Source: Arbacia lixula (Eukaryota > Echinodermata > Echinoidea > Arbacioida > Arbaciidae). Taken from it: a stretch of 64,000 bases of DNA. The translations under genes were made by a program, and so were the position numbers. The notes beneath the pieces were generated by a model. That model was given only the letters and a program-made list of their open reading frames with translations, did not search any database and had not been told where the DNA came from. How positions within the stretch are numbered: the first letter of the stretch is position 1; each line of letters begins with the position of its first letter. Shown piece by piece: positions 57,237 to 64,000 of the stretch. Location of the stretch: assembly GCA_963669155.1 (NCBI GenBank), contig CAVLGW020000001.1, positions 32,501 through 96,500 on the forward strand, given 5' to 3'.

Positions 57237-59005
57237 GAGACATACTTGTGGACAAGTATCAGGTGGTCTGCATTGGCAAATTCATGCACAGACATGGGCT
57301 GGAAAATGCACGGTGAACTATAGACCTTCATTCGTGACACCAACTATCCATAAGCAATGTGAGACAGCGCTCAAGAAAGCTCATAGGGCACCTATTATAC
57401 TAACATTTCAGAGAATTTCCTAAATGGTAACATGTTTATGCTAACGTGATTAATAGTCATGTAAGAGAATGGGGCGAGAGAAAACAATTTGGAAAGAAAA
57501 TCTCAAAGAGAATGACAAAGTGAGGGATAGAACAGAAGAAGATGGCAAAATAAACATTGCAAAAGGAATGCAAAAGTTGACCCTACCCACGCCAGGAATC
57601 GAACCGGGGGCCTCGAGATCTTAAAACGGCGCCTTACCTATTGAGCCACAAATCTTCCCATTCACTTAACACGTAATGCACAGCAGGGGCTAGAATGATT
57701 AAGAAATCGATATTCAAGCTGAAATTTCACCATGATCCAGACATCTGATTAAAAAATGGAGACAACATCCGGGAAAGCTCGTAGACTCAGCTACAACATA
57801 CTGAAATTTCAGAGTGAAAGCTTGACATATTAGTGAGATACATCTCCTAGAAGCTCGTCATGTCATTTCATAAATACCACTTCCATTGACATAACACGGA
57901 AGTGCGATTTTGACATTCATGCGTATAATGAAATTTACACCGTGAAGACGTCATCAAAATGAAAAATGAAGGCAACTCCTACCATGGAGCGAGGTCTCAG
58001 CTACAACATACTGAAATTTGGGAGAAAATTGACCATGGATTACTGAGATACACAAAAGCGGGTAAAAAAGTTCATGACGTCATACAGGAAAAATCATTTT
58101 TTCGATTCATATGGCAATATGATGACATCAACATAAATTTAAAAGGTAAATCGAACATTAAATCACATCTACATTTCCCACTCTTTCAGAATATTGAAAA
58201 AAAATTGGGGGTCACCAGCCATTCTGAAGAGCTATGGCCGATTGAAGGTAGTCATGTTTTTTGCAATATTTGCACACAAAAACGTATTGACGCACGCGCA
58301 GACTTTGAACTTTGACGCATTTGCACGACCTTGTTATTGCATGGAAATGGCTCAAAATGACAGGATGTGTTGTATGTAGTGTCAGTAACATGACTCCAGT
58401 AAAAAAACCGAATTTTGACGTTTTGTTCGCGTTACGCACGGAAAAACGCGCGAACGCGCGCGCACGCGCGGAAATTTTTGAAATGCTAGAAATGGCCTTA
58501 AACATATGCAAAACAATTTTGAGTTGACTTGGAGCATTTTAAAACTTTGCGCGCGCGTTTTTGCACTAACGTACGCGTACGCGCGCGTTTTTATTTATTG
58601 AAATTATAGGTATAATCATTAAATTTATGCATGTCAATTTTCATTTGCTATAAATGATTGGTTCTAGAGATACATGAGATAATAGATTTTCATTAAACTG
58701 CTCGTAGATGACGTCACGATGACGTCATGACCTTGAAAATGTTGCTGGAACATGTTTACGTATATACCCATGCATGATGAAGATTTGATGAAAAACGGCC
58801 CATGCATCGTTGAGATATCCATGCCACAAAAATTTGGAATAAAAATAAATAAATAATAAATAAATAAATAAATAAATAAAGAAAGAAAAATCGGACGAAA
58901 ACAAAAGGTGATCTGCATGGCAGACCACCTAATAAAGAAAGAAAGAAAATTCGGACAAACACAAGAGGTGATCTGCCATGGCATGGCAGACCACCTAATA
59001 ATAAC
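57237..59005 (+). repeat. Macrosatellite unit 22 (longest)
   Basis: 1,769 bp. tRNA-like block 57584-57655. Long AAATA tail and two hairpin modules with different loops (about 58880-58992). Confidence 0.94.
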
Positions 59006-60523
59006 GAGACATACTTGTGGACAAGTATAAGGTGGTCTGCATTGGCAAATTTGTGCACAGACATGGTATGGTAAATGCACGGCGACACCATCATCTTTCA
59101 ATGGTGACACCATCTATTTATTAGAAATCAGAGGCAACGCTCAAGAAAACTCATAAAGCCACATACAATATACTAACATTTCAGAGACTTGACAAAATTA
59201 CACCTTACATTGACATAACACGTACATGCGTCGTTTATGACACTAATGCGAATAATGAAATTTACACCATGAGGACATCAACAAAATGACAATTGAAGGA
59301 AATTCTTCTATAAAAGAAGGTCTCAGCTACAACATAGTGAAATTTGGGAGGAAATTGACCAAGGATTACTGAGATATGCAAAAGCGGGTGAAAAAATTCA
59401 TGACGTCATAATTGAAAATTCATTTTTTTATTCATATGGCAATATGATGACGTCACGATGTACTTACGGGTAAAATGACACATGAAATCACATTAACATT
59501 TCATACTCTTTCCAAATTTAAAAAAAAAACTGGGGGTCATCGGCCATTCTAAAGAGCTATGGCCGATTGAAGGTAGTCATGTTTTTTGCAATATTTGCAC
59601 ACAAAAACGTATTGACGCACGCGCAGACTTTCAACTTTGACGTACCCGCAAGACCTTGTTATTGCATGGAAATGGCTCAAAATTGCAGGATGTTATGCTT
59701 GTAGTGTCAGAAACATAAAACTAGTGTAAAAGCGGAATTTCGAGGCTGCGTACGCGTAACGCACTAAAAAACGCGCGAACGCGCGCGCACGCGCGGAAAT
59801 TTTTGAAATGCTCAAAATGGCCTAAAACATATGCAAAACAATTTTGAGTTGATTTGGAGCATTTTAAAATTTTGCGCGCGCATTTTTGCGCTAACGCACG
59901 CGTACGCGCGCGTTTTTATTCATTAAAATTAATTGTCACATCACTAACTTCATGCATGTCAAATTTAATAACATATAAATGATTGGTTTCAGAGATATAT
60001 CCAATAATGGATTTTCATTAAATTGCTCGTAGATGACGTCACGATGACGTCATGACCTTGAAAATGTTGTTGGAACATGTTCACATACATACCCATACAT
60101 GGTGTAGATTTCATGAAAAATGGCACATGCATTGTTGAGATATCCATGCCACAAAATTTTGGAATAAAAATAAATAAATAATAAAGAAAGAAAAATCGGA
60201 CAAAAACAAGAGGTGATCTGCCATGGCATGGCAGACCACCTAATAATAAAGAAAGAAAATTCGGACGAAAACAAAAGGTGATCTGCATGGCAGACCACCT
60301 AATAAATAATAAATAAATAAATAAAGAAAGAAAATTCTAACGAAATTAAGAGGTGATCTGTCGTTGGCGACAGACCACCTAATAAATAAATAAATAATAA
60401 AGAAAGAAAATTCTAACGAAATTAAGAGGTGATCTGTCGTTGGCGACAGACCACCTAATAAAGAAAGAAAATTCTAACGAAATTAAGAGGTGATCTGTCG
60501 TTGGCGACAGACCACCTAATAAC
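59006..60523 (+). repeat. Macrosatellite unit 23 (strongly deleted, five modules)
   Basis: 1,518 bp. Lacks the whole tRNA-like block; a deletion joins the start region to the middle near 59190. The tail holds five hairpin modules (about 60180-60518) of three loop types. Confidence 0.92.
60180..60518 (+). repeat. Five tandem hairpin modules
   Basis: Each module reads ATAAAGAAAGAAAA, about 20 bp, then AGGTGATCTG … CAGACCACCT. The first has loop type CCATGGCATGG, the second CATGG and the last three TCGTTGGCGA. The stem ends vary in step with each other, so pairing is kept. Confidence 0.85.
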
Positions 60524-61930
60524 GAGACATACTTGTGGACAAGTATAAGGTGGTCTGCATTGGCAAATTCATGCACTGGCATGGGCTGGTAAATGAACGT
60601 TCTTAAAACATCGCCTTACCCATTGAGCCACAAATCTTCGCATTCACTTTTCACGTAATGCCCGCTAGCAGTGGCTAGAATGATTTAGAAATCGATATTC
60701 AAGCTGAAATTTTGCCATGATCCCGATATCTAATGAAAAAATGGAGACCATATGGCCGAAAGCTACTAGATTCAGCCACAACATACTAAAATTTCAGAGT
60801 GAAAGATCGTAACATAGGAAAAGATAAAGCTCCTGAAAGATTGCCATGTTACTTCATGATTTCGAATAAATGACCCTCCCATTGACATTACACGTGAAAA
60901 CGTGTGATTCTGATTTTAATGCCTATAATCATATTTTCACCTTGAAGACGTTAACGAATTGAAAAGTTAGGGCAAGCCTGCCACAGAGCAATGTCCTAGG
61001 CACAACATACTGAAATTTGGGAGAAAATTGACAAAGTATTACTGAGATATGCAAAAGCGGGTAAAAAAGTTCATGACGTCATAATTGAAAATTCATTTTT
61101 TCGATTCATATGGCAATATGATGACGTCACCATGTACTTACTGGTAAAATGACACATGAAATGACATCTACATTTCATACTCTTTCCAAATATTAAAAAA
61201 AAATTGGGGGTCACCGGCCATTCTGAGGAGCTATAGCCGATTGAAGGCAGTCATGTTTTTTGCAATATTTGCACACAAAAACGTATTGACGCACGCGCAG
61301 ACTTTGAACTTTGACGCACCCGCACGACCTTGTTATTGCATGGAAATGGCTCAAAATGACAGGATGTGTTGTATGTAGTGTCAGTAACATGAATGCAGTA
61401 AAAAAAACGGAATTTTGACGTTCTATTCGCGTTACGCACGGAAAAACGCGCGAACGCGCGCGCACGCGCGGAAATTTGTGAAATGCTAAAAATGGCCTAA
61501 AACATATGCAAAACAATTTTGAGTTGATTTGGAGCATTTTAAAATTTTGCGCGCGCGTTTTTGCACTAACGTACGCGTACGCGCGCGCTTTTATTTATTG
61601 AAATTACTTGTATTATTATTAGATTTATGTATGTCAATTTTCATTAGCTATAAATGATTGGTTCTAGAGCTACATGAGGTAATAGGTTTTCATTAAACTG
61701 CTCGTAGATGACGTCACGATGACGTCATGACCTTAAAAATGTTGCTGGAACATGTTCACGTACATATTCATGCATGATGAAAATTTCATGAAAAATGGCT
61801 CATGCATTGTTGACATATCCATGCCACAAAAATTTGGAATAAAAATAAATAAATAAATAAATAAAGAAATAAAGAAAGAAAATTCGGACAAACACAAGAG
61901 GTGATCTGCATGGCAGACCACCTAATAAAC
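60524..61930 (+). repeat. Macrosatellite unit 24 (5'-deleted type)
   Basis: 1,407 bp. Same deletion as units 4 and 20, with no B box. One hairpin module (about 61863-61923). Confidence 0.93.
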
Positions 61931-63548
61931 GAGACATACTTGTGGACAAGTATCAGGTGGTCTGCATTGGCAAATTCATGCACAGACATGGGCTGGAAAA
62001 TGCACGGTGAACTATAGACCTTCATTCGTGACACCAACTATCCATAAGCAATGTGAGACAGCGCTCAAGAAAGCTCATAGGGCACCTATTATACTAAAAT
62101 TTCAGAGAATTTCCTAAATGGTAACATGTTTATGCTAACGTGATTAATAGTCATGTAAGAGAATGGGGTGAGAGAAAAAAGAATTGGAAAGAAAATCTCA
62201 AAGAGAATGACAAAGTGAGGCATAGAACAGAAGAAGATGGCAAAATAAACATTGCAAAAGGAATGCAAAAGTTGACCCTACCCACGCCAGGAATCGAACC
62301 GGGGGCCTCGAGATCTTAAAACGGCGCCTTACCTATTGAGCCACAAATCTTCCCATTCACTTAACACGTAATGCCCAGCAGGGGCTAGAATGATTAAGAA
62401 ATCGATATTCAAGCTGAAATTTCACCATGATCCCGACATCTGATTAAAAAATGGAGACAACGTTCCGGAAAGCTCGTAGACTCAGCTACAACATACTGAA
62501 ATTTCAGAGTGAAAGCTTGACATATTAGTGAGATACATCTCCTAGAAGCTCGTCATGTCATTTCATAAATACCACTTCCATTGACATAACACGGAAGTGC
62601 GATTTTGACATTCATGCGTATAATGAAATTTACACCGTGAAGACGTCATCAAAATGAAAAATGAAGGCAACTCCTACTATGGAGCGAGGTCTCAGCTACA
62701 ACATACTGAAATTTGGGAGAAAATTGACCATGAATTACTGAGATACACAAAAGCGGGTAAAAAAGTTCATGACGTCATACATGAAAAATCATTTTTTCAA
62801 TTCATATGGCAATATGATGACATCAACATAAATTTAAAAGGTAAATCGAACATTAAATCACATCTACATTTCCCACTCTTTCAGAATATTGAAAAAAAAT
62901 TGGGGGTCACCGGCCATTCTGAAGAGCTATGGCCGATTGAAGGTAGTCATGTTTTTTGCAATATTTGCACACAAAAACGTATTGACGCACGCGCAGACTT
63001 TGAACTTTGACGCACCCGCACGACCTTGTTATTGCATGGAAATGGCTCAAAATGACAGGATGTGTTGTATGTAGTGTCAGTAACATGAATCCAGTAAAAA
63101 AACAGAATTTTGACGTTTTGTTCGCGTTACGCACGAAAAAACGCGCGAACGCGCGCGCACGCGCGGAAATTTTTGAAATGCTGGAAATGGCCTGAAACAT
63201 ATGCAAAACAATTTTGAGTTGATTTGGAGCATTTTAAAATTTTGCGCGCGCGTTTTTGCACTAACGTACGCGTACGCGCGCGTTTTTTTTCAATGAAATT
63301 AATTAGCTACTCATTAATTATATGCATGTCAAATTTCATTACACAGAGATGACCAGTTCTAGAGCTACATGAGGTAATAGTTTTTCATTAAACTGCTCGT
63401 AGATGACGTCACGATGACGTCATGACCTTGAAAATGTTGCTGTAACATGTTCACATATATGTCCATACATGATGAACATTTCATGAAATATGGCCTATGC
63501 ATTGTTGAGATATCCATGTCACAAAAATTTGGAATAAAAATAAATAAC
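61931..63548 (+). repeat. Macrosatellite unit 25 (typical)
   Basis: 1,618 bp, almost identical to unit 1. tRNA-like block 62279-62350. Confidence 0.95.
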
Positions 63549-64000
63549 GAGACATACTTGTGGACAAGTATCAGGTGGTCTGCATTGGCAAATTCATGCA
63601 CAGACATGGGCTGGAAAATGCACGGTGAACTATAGACCTTCATTCGTGACACCAACTATCCATAAGCAATGTGAGACAGCGCTCAAGAAAGCTAATAGGG
63701 CACCTATTATATTAAAATTTCAGAGAATTTCCTAAATGGTAACATGTTTATGCTAACGTGATTAATAGTCATGTAAGAGAATGGGGTGAGAGAAAAAAGA
63801 ATTGGAAAGAAAATCTCAAAGAGAATGACAAAGTGAGGCATAGAACAGAAGAAGATGGCAAAATAAACATTGCAAAAGGAATGCAAAAGTTGACCCTACC
63901 CACGCCAGGAATCGAACCGGGGGCCTCGAGATCTTAAAACGGCGCCTTACCTATTGAGCCACAAATCTTCCCATTCACTTAACACGTAATGCCCAGCAGG
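63549..64000 (+). repeat. Macrosatellite unit 26 (partial, cut by window edge)
   Basis: The first 452 bp of a typical unit, including a tRNA-like block at 63897-63968. Confidence 0.95.

Larger units (their letters stand above)
23140..64000 (+). repeat. Macrosatellite array, 25 complete units plus a partial one
   Basis: Head-to-tail units that all begin GAGACATACTTGTGGACAAG. Unit length ranges from 1,393 to 1,769 bp, mostly 1,609-1,634. Order within a typical unit: junction palindrome TACTTGTGGACAAGTA; AGGTGGTCTGC; a pyrimidine-rich (minus-strand view) SINE-like body; minus-strand tRNA-like block at about +348 to +420; two related subrepeats with CAGCTACAACATACTGAAA; CG-rich left arm (about +1,192) and right arm (about +1,313); CRE pair with TGACCTTGA (about +1,474); AAATA tail with 0-5 hairpin modules. 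The array begins at a unit boundary and continues past the window edge. No protein domain is recognised in it. Confidence 0.96.

Noticed and set aside
23140-64000. The regular array considered as a CRISPR array
   Set aside because: Units are ~1.6 kb without short direct repeats and unique spacers, and the genome is eukaryotic. It is a satellite.

Overview
The window comes from an intron-containing animal nuclear genome. It has spliced exons with GT-AG borders, tRNA-derived retroposons, long microsatellites and foldback elements, and no bacterial gene organisation. A marine invertebrate (echinoderm, cephalochordate, hemichordate or mollusc) is my guess from style only; the sequence does not fix the species.

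Layout. 1-9.8 kb is gene-poor DNA with two foldback elements (140-356, 598-810), two weak converging small ORFs (1289-1504 and 1515-1733), a polypyrimidine tract (5558-6280), a 0.59-kb segment present twice with a miRNA-like hairpin in each copy (6713-7305, 7888-8478), and a short element with terminal inverted repeats between the two copies.

9.85-22.7 kb, minus strand, holds the 3' part of an adhesion-type GPCR gene. I assembled it from twelve exons whose splice phases all agree, giving about 728 residues: a Ser/Thr-rich linker coded by a duplicated exon with RKRR sites, a GAIN-like region, a GPS motif, seven membrane segments and a Cys-rich tail ending at a stop at 9852. Its introns carry a tRNA-SINE composite with a 12-bp target-site duplication (11113-11883), a GTG/GTA minisatellite (13.7-15.2 kb) and a GAA tract (15.68-15.83 kb). 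A 1.7-kb tandem duplication (19627-21336 and 21433-23139) made the extra exon.

23.14-64.0 kb (about 64% of the window) is one head-to-tail macrosatellite: 25 complete units of about 1.4-1.77 kb and one partial unit, running off the right edge. It starts exactly at a unit boundary and truncates or abuts the second copy of the gene's intronic duplication, so any earlier exons of the receptor must lie beyond the array. A typical unit contains, in order: a junction palindrome; a minus-strand tRNA-like block with A and B boxes; two related internal subrepeats; CG-rich inverted-repeat arms; two perfect CRE palindromes followed by a TGACCTTGA nuclear-receptor half-site; and an AAATA-type tail, sometimes with 1-5 copies of a hairpin module. 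A block of about 7.7 kb inside the array is repeated nearly perfectly 9,768 bp downstream.

The most unusual object is this array: a tRNA-promoter-bearing, CRE-bearing, hairpin-bounded unit amplified inside or immediately next to a receptor gene. No database or folding computation was possible; family calls rest on motifs and splice-phase agreement read by eye.
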